A DNA stretch of 64,000 bases from Candidatus Thorarchaeota archaeon MP8T_1 (lineage in GTDB: Archaea; Asgardarchaeota; Thorarchaeia; Thorarchaeales; Thorarchaeaceae): assembly GCA_002825465.1 (NCBI GenBank), contig PJER01000010.1, forward strand, positions 1-64,000, given 5' to 3'. Position numbers and translations under genes: made by a program. Shown in pieces: positions 35,129 through 43,326 of this stretch (its first letter is position 1; each line of letters starts with the position of its first letter). The notes under the pieces are model-generated. The model worked only from the letters and a program-made list of their open reading frames with translations, made no database searches and had not been told where the DNA came from.

Positions 35129-35185
35129 TTACAACATCCAGAAACTGCGATAAATTAATAAGCAACTTTGTAAGACAAATAATCG

Positions 35186-35225
35186 TTTGATTTAGGCAAT
35201 TTCTCTATGATGTGCCTGAATCAAG
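35186..35225 (+). promoter_or_regulatory. 13-bp hairpin/operator in the leader of the winged-helix gene
   Basis: GATTTAGGCA (35189-35198) pairs with TGCCTGAATC (35213-35222) around a 14-base loop, and three more pairs extend the stem outward to 35186 and 35225, with two G-U pairs in all. It ends 34 bases before the ATG of the 80-residue winged-helix protein. It may be an operator for autoregulation or an RNA leader structure; the sequence alone does not decide. Confidence 0.5.
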
Positions 35226-35259
35226 AATAAACCAACAATAAAGGGAAGGTAATCATAAA

Positions 35260-35505
35260 ATGATGAGTGACATCGAACTTCAAGAAGAGCTCAAGAGCAT
35301 GAAGCTCACTAAGAGCCAGATGATTGTCTTAGACATTCTTAGACACAGTGGTCAAGACGGCGTAACACCAAAACAGCTTCTTGACAAGGTTTCTTTTGCA
35401 CCAAGGACAGTCAGATACGCACTTCGAAAACTTCTGAAGAAACGACTAATCAAGCGTGTACCCTGTCTACAGGACATGCGCCAATGGATCTACGTACCAG
35501 CATAA
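35260..35505 (+). CDS. Small winged-helix DNA-binding protein
   Basis: An 80 or 81-residue protein (two adjacent ATG codons at 35260 and 35263). It is a single winged helix-turn-helix: LTKSQMIVLDILRHSGQDGVTPKQLLDKVS, the recognition helix region FAPRTVRYALRKLLKKRLIK, and a wing ending MRQWIYVPA. It resembles MarR/TFE-like wHTH units. GGGAAGG lies upstream. It is flanked by strong inverted repeats on both sides, so autoregulation is plausible (inference). Confidence 0.85.
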   Translation: MMSDIELQEELKSMKLTKSQMIVLDILRHSGQDGVTPKQLLDKVSFAPRTVRYALRKLLKKRLIKRVPCLQDMRQWIYVPA

Positions 35506-35530
35506 TTTCTGTACGTAGAATGAAATTTGA

Positions 35531-35577
35531 TGAATCGACACTAGTAGCCTTTTTGGCTATTAGATGTCGTGGATTCA
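35531..35577 (+). terminator. Imperfect 18-bp hairpin after the winged-helix gene
   Basis: Three stacked blocks pair: TGAAT/ATTCA (35531-35535, 35573-35577), CGACA/TGTCG (35536-35540, 35565-35569) and TAGTAGCC/GGCTATTA (35542-35549, 35555-35562), closing on a TTTTT loop. Only small internal bulges interrupt it. It starts 25 bases after the stop codon. A T-run downstream is lacking, so it may be a processing or regulatory structure and not a simple terminator. Confidence 0.5.
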
Positions 35578-35618
35578 TACTATCTAAAATTTAAGAACTC
35601 GGATGGGAGGCACATAAT

Positions 35619-36305
35619 CTGCAGGGCTCAACTCCGTTAGATACACTAAAGATTCTTACCGGCGATCAAGCTATTGAAGCATACAAAGCACTGAGTGACG
35701 AAAACAGGCGACAAATTCTCCATGCATTGAGAGCCCGAAAGATGTCTACTTCGGAATTAGTTGAATTTCTCTCAGCTCAAGATCCAAATAAGGAAGTCAA
35801 ACCCCAGACGGTTCGTTATCATATCAAAGAACTTGAAAAGTGTGGCTTGATAACTCAGGACGGCTATGAACCAGCAGGCAACGGTGATAGCCATATTATG
35901 CAAAAGCTCTGGCGTGCTACAGCTGAAAATGTGTTTATCACAACTGGTGATATGGATGGGCTGCCAGAGAGAAATGGATATGATCTTGACAAAACCCTGG
36001 ATATCATTTCCACTATGCGTGAACTTGGATTAGTCTTCAACAATGAGGATGAAGTACAAGGGATTGCAAATGATTTCACAAAACGAGATAAGTTATACAA
36101 GGCTGGACTCGAATTAGCCAAAGAGAATCTACGAGATGCCTGTGTAATAGATCCTTTACTATATGTTCTCTTTCGCAGGATTCTCAGCGTAGTCCGTTTA
36201 CGTGACAAGGACTATCAAGAATATTGGGAAGTCAGCAGGAAAATAACTGATGCGCTTAGAGAAGCCTATCGTCGAGGCGAAGGCAAGAATCCCAAGGTAT
36301 ATTGA
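35619..36305 (+). CDS. ArsR-like winged-helix regulator with probable CTG start
   Basis: A 228-residue protein if it starts at CTG 35619. The homologous wHTH begins well before the first ATG/GTG/TTG: the in-frame codons upstream of TTG 35727 encode AIEAYKALSDENRRQILHAL, the classic first helix of ArsR-type domains. The frame is open from 35595 and has no ATG, GTG or TTG before 35727. GGGAGG (35605-35610) lies eight bases before the CTG. The domain continues VKPQTVRYHIKELEKCGLIT and is followed by an acidic helical C-terminal half of unknown role. A TATA-like TAAAATTTAAG lies just upstream. Confidence 0.8.
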   Translation: MQGSTPLDTLKILTGDQAIEAYKALSDENRRQILHALRARKMSTSELVEFLSAQDPNKEVKPQTVRYHIKELEKCGLITQDGYEPAGNGDSHIMQKLWRATAENVFITTGDMDGLPERNGYDLDKTLDIISTMRELGLVFNNEDEVQGIANDFTKRDKLYKAGLELAKENLRDACVIDPLLYVLFRRILSVVRLRDKDYQEYWEVSRKITDALREAYRRGEGKNPKVY

Positions 36306-36309
36306 AATA

Positions 36310-38622
36310 TCACATATTCTCTTCTTTGAATGCTGGATATTTGCTTTCTAAGAGACGCTTTATTCGACCTGCAATTTTTGGCCCTACTCCTTTCACTTGC
36401 TGTAGTTCCTTTTCTCCACTCGAGAAGATTTTCTGAAGAGTTCCAAACTCTGATAGTAGAGCTCGGGAGGTCACGGTATCTACACCAGGAAATCCAGAGA
36501 GAATATACTCGAGTGTATCTGCATCTGTTCCTTTACTTTCTCCAGACCTTGTCCGAAGTGGTTTGTTAGATGTTATCTGTTCAAGATGCGCAATACGATA
36601 CAATACATTAGCTGTTTCTTCTGCATTCCTTGTCCAAATAATTGGAACCTGTATTCGGATTGCAATTGATGCCAATGCTCCATAGATTGATGCTGGATTC
36701 ACAGCACGCAATCCAATAATCTGCTCTCCCTCAATGATAAGGACAGGTCGACGATATGCGGAGCGGAGCGCGCTTAATTGAACAAATAGGCGTCCATCAA
36801 TTAGGGACTGTATGAAGTCCATGGATTCCTTTCTCTCCACAGCAACATCTTCTGAAGCAATATAGTCTCCAATCTCTAGACTCTCACCAGAAAGTTGCAC
36901 ATCCAATCGAGCTAACTCCCTAGCTACTCCTGTAGGAAGTTCCCTTGAATCAACAATCAGTCTGATCTTATCATCTGTCTTAGTAGGAGCCATCCTCGTT
37001 AGAGGATCAGAGTCTTCCTGAGGTTCATCGCTAACAAATTCCTCAAGGCTTGTCTGTTTTTCCTTTTCAGTATCTTCTGCCTCTTCAAGTGCTTTTGGCA
37101 TCTTCTTCAATTTACTCATCACGCTCCAGTGATAGAACTCATCATGAGTTTCTCTTGCAACAAATATCACAACCCTACCAGGTGTACGTCGCCCAGTTCT
37201 TCCTTTACGTTGAATATATGGGACAACTGAGGGCACACAATCATAGAAAATCACTAAATTGCATTCAGGGATATCCAATCCCTCTTCACCAACCTGTGTA
37301 GCGACAAGAATATTGAACTCATTATTTCTGAATCCCTCAAGAACTTCTACCTGCTTTTTCTGACTAAACCCTTTATCAGCACCCCGAGAACTCTGTCCTA
37401 CGAATCTACTAACTCGTGCATCATCTAATTGATTCAAGGTCTCAGTGACCTCAACAGCCGTATCTCGGAATCGTGTGAAGATTAGAATTCTAGAGTCCAA
37501 GTCGATTGAGAGTTGGTCACTTACAATCTCAAGAAGCGCATCTGCCTTTGGGTGTCTATGACCCTTTTCAATCAAAGCATTAAGTAACGATTCAAACTGC
37601 TGGAATTCTGCCTTTGAAATTAGATCCTTCACACCTTTCGAAGTCTTCTTGTTTCGAATCTCTTCATATATTCCCTGAATATATCGTTGAGTGGGCGTTA
37701 AACCCTGTGTACCTACAAACTCTAGAAGATGTACTGTTCTCAAAAGCGCAGTTAGATTCCTAATGACAAAGAATAATCCTCTAGGAGGTTTGGTGTAGGT
37801 TCCTATCTCTTTTCTAACAGCACTCTGAGTTCTAAGTATCTCGTTGCGTGTCAGTCTTCTTGCTTCAGGAAGTCTATATCCGTGCTCCACTACTGGTTCT
37901 CTATAATCATTCATAATAGAATACAGAATATCTCGGAGTACTTCAATCTCAGGAGGTAGTCTGATATAATGAACTTGCGAGTCTACTGAAACAATATACT
38001 CTCTTACATCTCTGCTTGACTCATTTCTTACTTCAACATGTGAAAGTCTGAGATTTTCACACACTGTCTTGATATGTTCTGCTTGATGTCCAGGTGAAGC
38101 AGTCAGTCCTAAGGAACGAACGTTCTTACCGTCTCGCTCATACAATTCTGCAACAAAGGTATAAGCATAATTTCCCACTCCTCTATGCGCTTCATCAAAT
38201 ACGATTAATGAAACCTCAGATAAATCATAACTACTTTGAACCAGATCATTTTGAAGTGCCTGCGGAGTCATAACAATAACTCGGGCATCTTGCCAAGTAT
38301 TTTTTCTAGTTTCTGGAGAGTCTTGGCCTGTAAGACAAACAACAAGATCCTCTTTCAAATCAAGAACCCTACTGAGATATCTTGCCTGTTGATCAACAAG
38401 TGGTCTTGATGGAGCAAGGAATAGTACTTTTGATTCTGGAAATTCGACCAAACGTTTTGCAGCAACTAATGCTGCAATCACAGTCTTACCTAAACCTGTG
38501 CTTAAGACTATCATTGTGTTCCTTTGCGCTGCAATTTCTGCAAGATTCACCTGATACGACCTGTAGTCCACTGAATTCTTCTTTATCAGTGGAATATCTA
38601 CGAATTTCTCAGTTGATGTCAT
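36310..38622 (-). CDS. hef: Hef-type helicase/nuclease
   Basis: A 770-residue protein of the XPF/FANCM family. The SF2 helicase part has the Walker A STGLGKTVIA at residues 41-50, VIVMTPQALQND, DEAH, LTASPG and the C-terminal QRKGRTGRR. The nuclease part starts near residue 553 (VDSRELP) and carries the active-site GDY and ERK of the GDXnERK motif at about 585-598. Tandem helix-hairpin-helix sequences (SGFPGVDTVTSRALLSEFG, VKGVGPKIAGRIKRLL) close the protein. It unwinds and cuts stalled replication forks. All catalytic motifs are intact. It is transcribed divergently from the amidohydrolase gene. Confidence 0.96.
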   Translation of the reverse strand: MTSTEKFVDIPLIKKNSVDYRSYQVNLAEIAAQRNTMIVLSTGLGKTVIAALVAAKRLVEFPESKVLFLAPSRPLVDQQARYLSRVLDLKEDLVVCLTGQDSPETRKNTWQDARVIVMTPQALQNDLVQSSYDLSEVSLIVFDEAHRGVGNYAYTFVAELYERDGKNVRSLGLTASPGHQAEHIKTVCENLRLSHVEVRNESSRDVREYIVSVDSQVHYIRLPPEIEVLRDILYSIMNDYREPVVEHGYRLPEARRLTRNEILRTQSAVRKEIGTYTKPPRGLFFVIRNLTALLRTVHLLEFVGTQGLTPTQRYIQGIYEEIRNKKTSKGVKDLISKAEFQQFESLLNALIEKGHRHPKADALLEIVSDQLSIDLDSRILIFTRFRDTAVEVTETLNQLDDARVSRFVGQSSRGADKGFSQKKQVEVLEGFRNNEFNILVATQVGEEGLDIPECNLVIFYDCVPSVVPYIQRKGRTGRRTPGRVVIFVARETHDEFYHWSVMSKLKKMPKALEEAEDTEKEKQTSLEEFVSDEPQEDSDPLTRMAPTKTDDKIRLIVDSRELPTGVARELARLDVQLSGESLEIGDYIASEDVAVERKESMDFIQSLIDGRLFVQLSALRSAYRRPVLIIEGEQIIGLRAVNPASIYGALASIAIRIQVPIIWTRNAEETANVLYRIAHLEQITSNKPLRTRSGESKGTDADTLEYILSGFPGVDTVTSRALLSEFGTLQKIFSSGEKELQQVKGVGPKIAGRIKRLLESKYPAFKEENM

Positions 38623-38660
38623 ATCAGAGCCTCTGAATGTAGGATTTCTCGCACATATTT

Positions 38661-38686
38661 GATAGTACTCACTGTAAAAAGCCTCC
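38661..38686. repeat. 26-base repeat, copy A (upstream of hef)
   Basis: This 26-base stretch begins GATAGTACTCACTGTAAAAA and is found again at 40182-40207 with two differences. Copy A lies about 40 bases upstream of the hef start; the reverse strand reads GGCTTTTTACAG, a plausible TATA element for hef. Confidence 0.5.
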
Positions 38687-38788
38687 TACAGAGATTTTAC
38701 ATTTTGTATAAAATCCACAATTACGAGAGATGTTAGATGTTCAAGAATAGGTTTGTTTCAAATTACGGAGGGATCTCTTTTTTCACAT

Positions 38789-38798
38789 ACCTTTAAAG
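38789..38798 (+). promoter_or_regulatory. Probable TATA box for the amidohydrolase gene
   Basis: ACCTTTAAAG lies about 47 bases before the TTG start and fits the box type seen elsewhere in the window. Confidence 0.45.
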
Positions 38799-38844
38799 AA
38801 TTGATTTTCACCTTCAATCTAAGTACACTTGGGAGCCAATCTAG

Positions 38845-40110
38845 TTGACAGATGCATACAAGGTTTTGATCGGTGGAACATTAATTGATGGAACGGGTGA
38901 TGAACCACTGAAGAATGCGATAGTGGTCATCAAGAACTCAAGGATTGTTGATATTGGTAAAGAAGGCGATATTGAAATTCCGCCAGAATCCAACATCATT
39001 AGAGTAGATGGTTGCACTATCACTCCTGGGTTAATTGATGCACATCTCCATTTTACTGGAACACGATCACGCGATATGATGGAATGGATTCTTGAAACAA
39101 ATCCAGCTCTAAGAGCGCTCCGAATTGCTGCAGATGCAAAAGCTTTGCTTCAGGCAGGATATACCGCAGTAAGATGTTGCGGTTCTACAATTGCTATTGC
39201 TCTCAAACAGGCTATTGAAGAAGGAACCACTGTAGGGCCACGAATAATGGCATCTCGTCAGATGATTACTCGTACAGGAGGACATGAACTCCATTCAGTT
39301 CCGAAACACTGGATGAAAGAAGCGGGAGTGACTAGATTGGCTGATGGTGTCGATGATTGCTGTCTTGCAGTCCGTGAACAACTCAGAGGTGGTGCAGACT
39401 TCATCAAAATATGTACGGGTGTATGGGGTGAGAGTAAACGATTTCCATATGCAAATCCAGACTACTCCAAGGAAGAAATCGCAGTTTTGGTTGAAGAAGC
39501 ACATAGAACAGGAGTACGTATCGCATCTCATGCACTTGGTAAAGAAGGAATTCTTCGAGCAGTAGAAGCTGGTGTAGATACAATTGAACATGGACGTGAA
39601 TTAGATGAAGAGGTCTGCAAGATGATGGTAAAGAACAACGTGATTTTAGTACCAACACTTGCTGCAACCATCCTTAAAGAAAAAGATCGAGCTACAGAAA
39701 CAGACCCGAAGTGGATAGATGCATATGCACCAGGTAATTTGGAACAAATGAATGAAGACACCTATAATGCCGTCAAGCTGGCGTATGCATCAGGAGTTAA
39801 GATTGCAGCTGGTAGCGATATAACTGGAGCTCCACTATTCGGAGGATATCTAATGGGTAATAATGCCGTTGAATTGGAGTATTTAACTCGCTGTGGGCTT
39901 AGTCCGATGGAGGCCCTAATGGCTGCTACAAAGATAGGGGCTGAAGCTTTAGGTCTACTTGATACGATTGGAACGATTGAATCTGGTAAACTGGCAGACA
40001 TCTTAGTAATAGATGGGAATCCTTTGGAGGATGTTAAAATTCTACAGAATATTAATGCAATTAGAATGGTAATCAAGAGTGGAGATATTGTTGTAGACCG
40101 AAATAAGTAA
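38845..40110 (+). CDS. Amidohydrolase-family metal-dependent hydrolase
   Basis: A 421-residue TIM-barrel hydrolase. Composite N-terminal sandwich: VLIGGTLIDGTGDEPLKNA. The metal-binding HxH is in TPGLIDAHLHF at residues 61-71. A lysine/histidine region follows (DFIKICTGVWGE, then IASHALGKEG and DTIEHG), and the catalytic aspartate is in IAAGSDITGAP near residue 325. The C-terminal GKLADILVIDGNPLEDV rebuilds the sandwich. The order matches the imidazolonepropionase/Xaa-Pro dipeptidase-like branch; the true substrate is unknown. The start is TTG 38845 with GGGAG ten bases before it. The next gene begins 135 bases later. Confidence 0.9.
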   Translation: MTDAYKVLIGGTLIDGTGDEPLKNAIVVIKNSRIVDIGKEGDIEIPPESNIIRVDGCTITPGLIDAHLHFTGTRSRDMMEWILETNPALRALRIAADAKALLQAGYTAVRCCGSTIAIALKQAIEEGTTVGPRIMASRQMITRTGGHELHSVPKHWMKEAGVTRLADGVDDCCLAVREQLRGGADFIKICTGVWGESKRFPYANPDYSKEEIAVLVEEAHRTGVRIASHALGKEGILRAVEAGVDTIEHGRELDEEVCKMMVKNNVILVPTLAATILKEKDRATETDPKWIDAYAPGNLEQMNEDTYNAVKLAYASGVKIAAGSDITGAPLFGGYLMGNNAVELEYLTRCGLSPMEALMAATKIGAEALGLLDTIGTIESGKLADILVIDGNPLEDVKILQNINAIRMVIKSGDIVVDRNK

Positions 40111-40181
40111 TGAAGCAATTCCTATCCACATGGAAAATACCTTTCCAGTACTCAATATCTATCAAAAAATAGTACCTAGAT

Positions 40182-40207
40182 GATAATACTCACTGTAAAA
40201 AGGCTCC
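40182..40207. repeat. 26-base repeat, copy B (upstream of the PRC-barrel gene)
   Basis: It matches the stretch at 38661-38686 in 24 of 26 positions by my alignment. It lies 38 bases before the PRC-barrel ATG, at promoter distance, in the opposite gene orientation relative to copy A and hef. Confidence 0.5.
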
Positions 40208-40244
40208 ATCAAATAATCAATACAGGACAAGGAGCCTAGATGAG

Positions 40245-40586
40245 ATGACTGCTACAACAAAAGAACCTATGGCAAGTATTGAAGCTGAACTCTATGAGCT
40301 AAGCATGCCCGGTAGACTGATTGGAAAAGAGGTTTTAGATAATAGAGCCAGGCGGATCGGTATTGTAAGAAGCATTAGAATAGCTCTCCATCCAACTCGT
40401 TCTGAACTCATCGTGAAAGGCGCGGAAGTAGAGTTTCCGGTAGATTTCGCAAAAGTTGATGCTGTTGGTACTGTAGTCCAACTAAACTCCGTAGTGAAAG
40501 ATGCAGAGGAAATCGAGGTCCATGACGTCATCAGACTACAAAAAGAGGTCTTGGATGATATCAAATCATACCTTGGTGCTCGATAG
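40245..40586 (+). CDS. PRC-barrel-like domain protein
   Basis: A 113-residue protein. Residues 20-85 have the small beta-barrel pattern GRLIGKEVLDNRARRIGIVRSI, followed by strands ELIVKGAEVEFPVDFAKVDAVGTVVQLN, and a C-terminal helix. PRC-barrel domains occur in photosynthetic reaction centres and RNA-related proteins; small archaeal versions are common and uncharacterised. AAGGAG lies eleven bases before the ATG. DeoC begins 70 bases downstream but probably has its own promoter. Confidence 0.75.
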   Translation: MTATTKEPMASIEAELYELSMPGRLIGKEVLDNRARRIGIVRSIRIALHPTRSELIVKGAEVEFPVDFAKVDAVGTVVQLNSVVKDAEEIEVHDVIRLQKEVLDDIKSYLGAR

Positions 40587-40655
40587 GATTAGTCCGGACC
40601 GTTTCGAAGGGTTAATAGTGTCAAATGTACCTCTTTCACATCCGGAGGTACAATT

Positions 40656-41477
40656 ATGCCCCTCACTGTAGAAGAACTAGCACAGACCATCGATCATACT
40701 GTGCTAAAAGCAGATACAAAGCAAAGCAAAATCAAACAGCTCTGTGAAGAGGCAATGGATTACCATTTTGCGGCAGTCTGCATCAATGCAGTTCATGTAG
40801 AATATGCAGCTGAGTTATTGAAAGACTCAGATGTGAAAGTCTGCTGTGTCATTGGTTTTCCATTGGGTGCCACTTTACCACAAGTGAAAGCAACAGAAAC
40901 TCGAGAAGTTGTTGCACTTGGAGCTCATGAAGTTGATATGGTAATCAATGTCGGAGCCCTACGCGATGAGAATTACGATTTAGTAAAACAGGACATCGAG
41001 GCAGTGGTTCAGGCTTCAGGTGACGCTCATACCAAAGTCATCCTTGAAACAGGTCTATTGACAGATGAGCAGAAAGTGAAGGCATGTCTCATCTGCAAAG
41101 AAGCAGGAGCGGATTTTGTGAAAACATCTACGGGATTTGGTCCTATGGGTGCGACACCTTATGATGTAAGATTAATGCGAAAGACCGTAGGTGACTCCAT
41201 GGGAGTGAAGGCTGCAGGAGGAATACGTAATTTCAAGGAAGCCTTACGTCTTATTGACGCTGGGGCTAATAGAATCGGAACTAGTGGTGGAATTGGAATA
41301 ATTGAAGATTATAGGTGGGCACAATATAGTGATTCATGGATGCAACCTGACAAACCATGCTGGACCTGTCCAAGCCGAATGGCAGACATAAACAAACAAC
41401 CTAAGGAAGTGTACCTCTGGTATAAGCAGAGATGTCTCACCTGTCCAGACAAGGAACATAACGTCTTCACAGATTAG
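40656..41477 (+). CDS. deoC: Deoxyribose-phosphate aldolase with a cysteine-rich C-terminal extension
   Basis: A 273-residue class I aldolase that splits 2-deoxyribose-5-phosphate into acetaldehyde and glyceraldehyde-3-phosphate. Family motifs are TIDHTVLKADT, VCINAVHVEYA, VIGFPLGATLP, VDMVINVGAL, and the Schiff-base lysine in ADFVKTSTGFGP; KAAGGIRNFKEAL carries the second lysine. Residues 1-225 cover the enzyme. The last 45 residues are extra for the family and contain CWTC and CLTC, a possible zinc-binding knuckle. AGGAGGAA precedes the AOR start 12 bases downstream of the deoC stop, so the two are surely co-transcribed. Confidence 0.95.
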   Translation: MPLTVEELAQTIDHTVLKADTKQSKIKQLCEEAMDYHFAAVCINAVHVEYAAELLKDSDVKVCCVIGFPLGATLPQVKATETREVVALGAHEVDMVINVGALRDENYDLVKQDIEAVVQASGDAHTKVILETGLLTDEQKVKACLICKEAGADFVKTSTGFGPMGATPYDVRLMRKTVGDSMGVKAAGGIRNFKEALRLIDAGANRIGTSGGIGIIEDYRWAQYSDSWMQPDKPCWTCPSRMADINKQPKEVYLWYKQRCLTCPDKEHNVFTD

Positions 41478-41489
41478 GAGGAATAATGA

Positions 41490-43286
41490 ATGTCTGATAC
41501 TTCTCAACCATATGTAAAATCTGACTTGCTCTATATTTCATTAAGTGATAAGAAAATCACGCGAAAACCCATTCCTGATGAACTATATCGAGAATACCTT
41601 GGAGGGCGAGGATTAGGCGTAAAATTGCTCTACGATAGCCTCACTCCTGGTACAGACCCATTATCTCCTGATAACATGTTGATCTTTGCGGTAGGACCTT
41701 CTACAGCTACTGCAGTACCAACAGCAGGACGTTTTGTTGTCATCACAAAGTCTCCTGCAACAGGTACAATTTTTGATTCACATGCTGGAGGTTATTTTGG
41801 GGCTCAACTACGACGGGCTGGATTTGCTGCAGTCATCATAACTGGTGCCTCTACCTCTCCTGTATACCTGTGGATAAATGATGACGAGATTGAAATTCGT
41901 GATGCATCCAAAGTATGGGGAAAGAATACTGATGTTACCACAGATGAGCTAATCAAAGAAACCGATGAGAAGGCACAGGTTGCTTGTATCGGTCCTGCTG
42001 GAGAGAATATGATTAACTTGGCTGCGATCATCACAGACAAGCATCGTGCTGCCGGACGTGGTGGTGTTGGAGCAGTCATGGGATCAAAGAAATTGAAAGC
42101 TATTGTGGCAAAAGGCACAAAGTCTGTTGAGGTCCATGATAAGGAACGATTTCGTATTGCAGTTGAAAGATCTAGGCGTTTAATCAAGAAGAATGGAGTT
42201 ACAGACAAATCACTTCCTGTCTATGGTACCCCAGTTCTTGTGAATGTAATCAACGAGCTTGGTATGTTGCCCACGCATAACTTCCAAGAAGGTACATTCA
42301 ATGATGCTGATGGAGTATCAGGGGAGAAGTTACTCGAACGCTTATCTCGTAAGAATTACAATTGTCATGGCTGTCCTATTGGTTGTGGGCGAATGAGTCA
42401 TGCACGTGGAAAAGATGTCGGTGGCCCAGAGTTTGAATCAATTTGGGCACTCGGGCCAGAGTGTGGTATCAATGATCTAGAATGGATCGCTATTGCAAAT
42501 CATATGTGTAATCTGTATGGTATCGATACAATCTCGGTAGGTAGTACGATTGGTTGCGCTATGGAGCTTGTTCAGAAGGGAAAATTAGAACACTCTCTCA
42601 AATTCGGTGATACTACGGGCATTCTTGAGTTGCTTGAAGATATCGCACATGCTCGGGGTCTTGGTACTGAACTTGGCAAGGGTTCGAAGATTTTTGCAGA
42701 ACAATACGGAGCTCCTGAGCTTGCCATGCATGTGAAAGGACTTGAACTTCCTGCTTATGATCCAAGAGGTGTCCAAGGACATGGATTAGGGTACGCTACA
42801 TCCAATAGGGGTGGTTGTCATCTTCGTTCATATCTTATTGGACCTGAAGTTATGGGCAGTCCCGTGCTTGTAGATAGGGATAGTACTGAAGGCAAGGCTG
42901 ACCTAGTCATTCTGTTCCAGAACCTTTCTGCAGCAATGGATTCAATGGTTGTATGTCGTTTTACCAATTTTGCTTGGTCTGTTGATGACTATGCAGAGAT
43001 GCTAGCCGCAGGAACTGGTCTACCAATTGATGGAAAAGAATTACTCAAGATTGGTGCTCGAATTTGGAATCTTGAACGAATATTCAACATCCGTGAGGGA
43101 TTTACTAAGGATGATGACAAACTTCCTCAACGATTCTCTACACCGCTCCCTGAAGGAGGGTCTCGAAACAGAGTCTCACATGCTGCTGAATTGCTTCCCG
43201 AATATTATTCGCTTCGAGGTTGGGATAAGGATGGAAATCCAACACCTAAACTTCTAGACGAATTAAACATCCCTATCGAAAATTGA
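41490..43286 (+). CDS. aor: Aldehyde:ferredoxin oxidoreductase (AOR family)
   Basis: A 598-residue tungstopterin enzyme that oxidises aldehydes to carboxylic acids with ferredoxin as acceptor. It starts with the typical LYISLSDKKITRKPIPDELYREYLGGRGLG and continues with GPSTATAVPTAGRF and GSKKLKAIVAKGTKSV. The [4Fe-4S] ligands are in YNCHGCPIGCGR near residue 295 (CxxCxxxC), with the fourth cysteine in SMVVCRF near residue 490. Length is normal. It lies 12 bases after deoC, so acetaldehyde from DeoC is a likely substrate (inference). A PAPS-reductase-like gene follows 40 bases later. Confidence 0.95.
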   Translation: MSDTSQPYVKSDLLYISLSDKKITRKPIPDELYREYLGGRGLGVKLLYDSLTPGTDPLSPDNMLIFAVGPSTATAVPTAGRFVVITKSPATGTIFDSHAGGYFGAQLRRAGFAAVIITGASTSPVYLWINDDEIEIRDASKVWGKNTDVTTDELIKETDEKAQVACIGPAGENMINLAAIITDKHRAAGRGGVGAVMGSKKLKAIVAKGTKSVEVHDKERFRIAVERSRRLIKKNGVTDKSLPVYGTPVLVNVINELGMLPTHNFQEGTFNDADGVSGEKLLERLSRKNYNCHGCPIGCGRMSHARGKDVGGPEFESIWALGPECGINDLEWIAIANHMCNLYGIDTISVGSTIGCAMELVQKGKLEHSLKFGDTTGILELLEDIAHARGLGTELGKGSKIFAEQYGAPELAMHVKGLELPAYDPRGVQGHGLGYATSNRGGCHLRSYLIGPEVMGSPVLVDRDSTEGKADLVILFQNLSAAMDSMVVCRFTNFAWSVDDYAEMLAAGTGLPIDGKELLKIGARIWNLERIFNIREGFTKDDDKLPQRFSTPLPEGGSRNRVSHAAELLPEYYSLRGWDKDGNPTPKLLDELNIPIEN

Positions 43287-43326
43287 AAATAGAAACAGCT
43301 GCTGACTTCAATTAGATTTACTGGAG

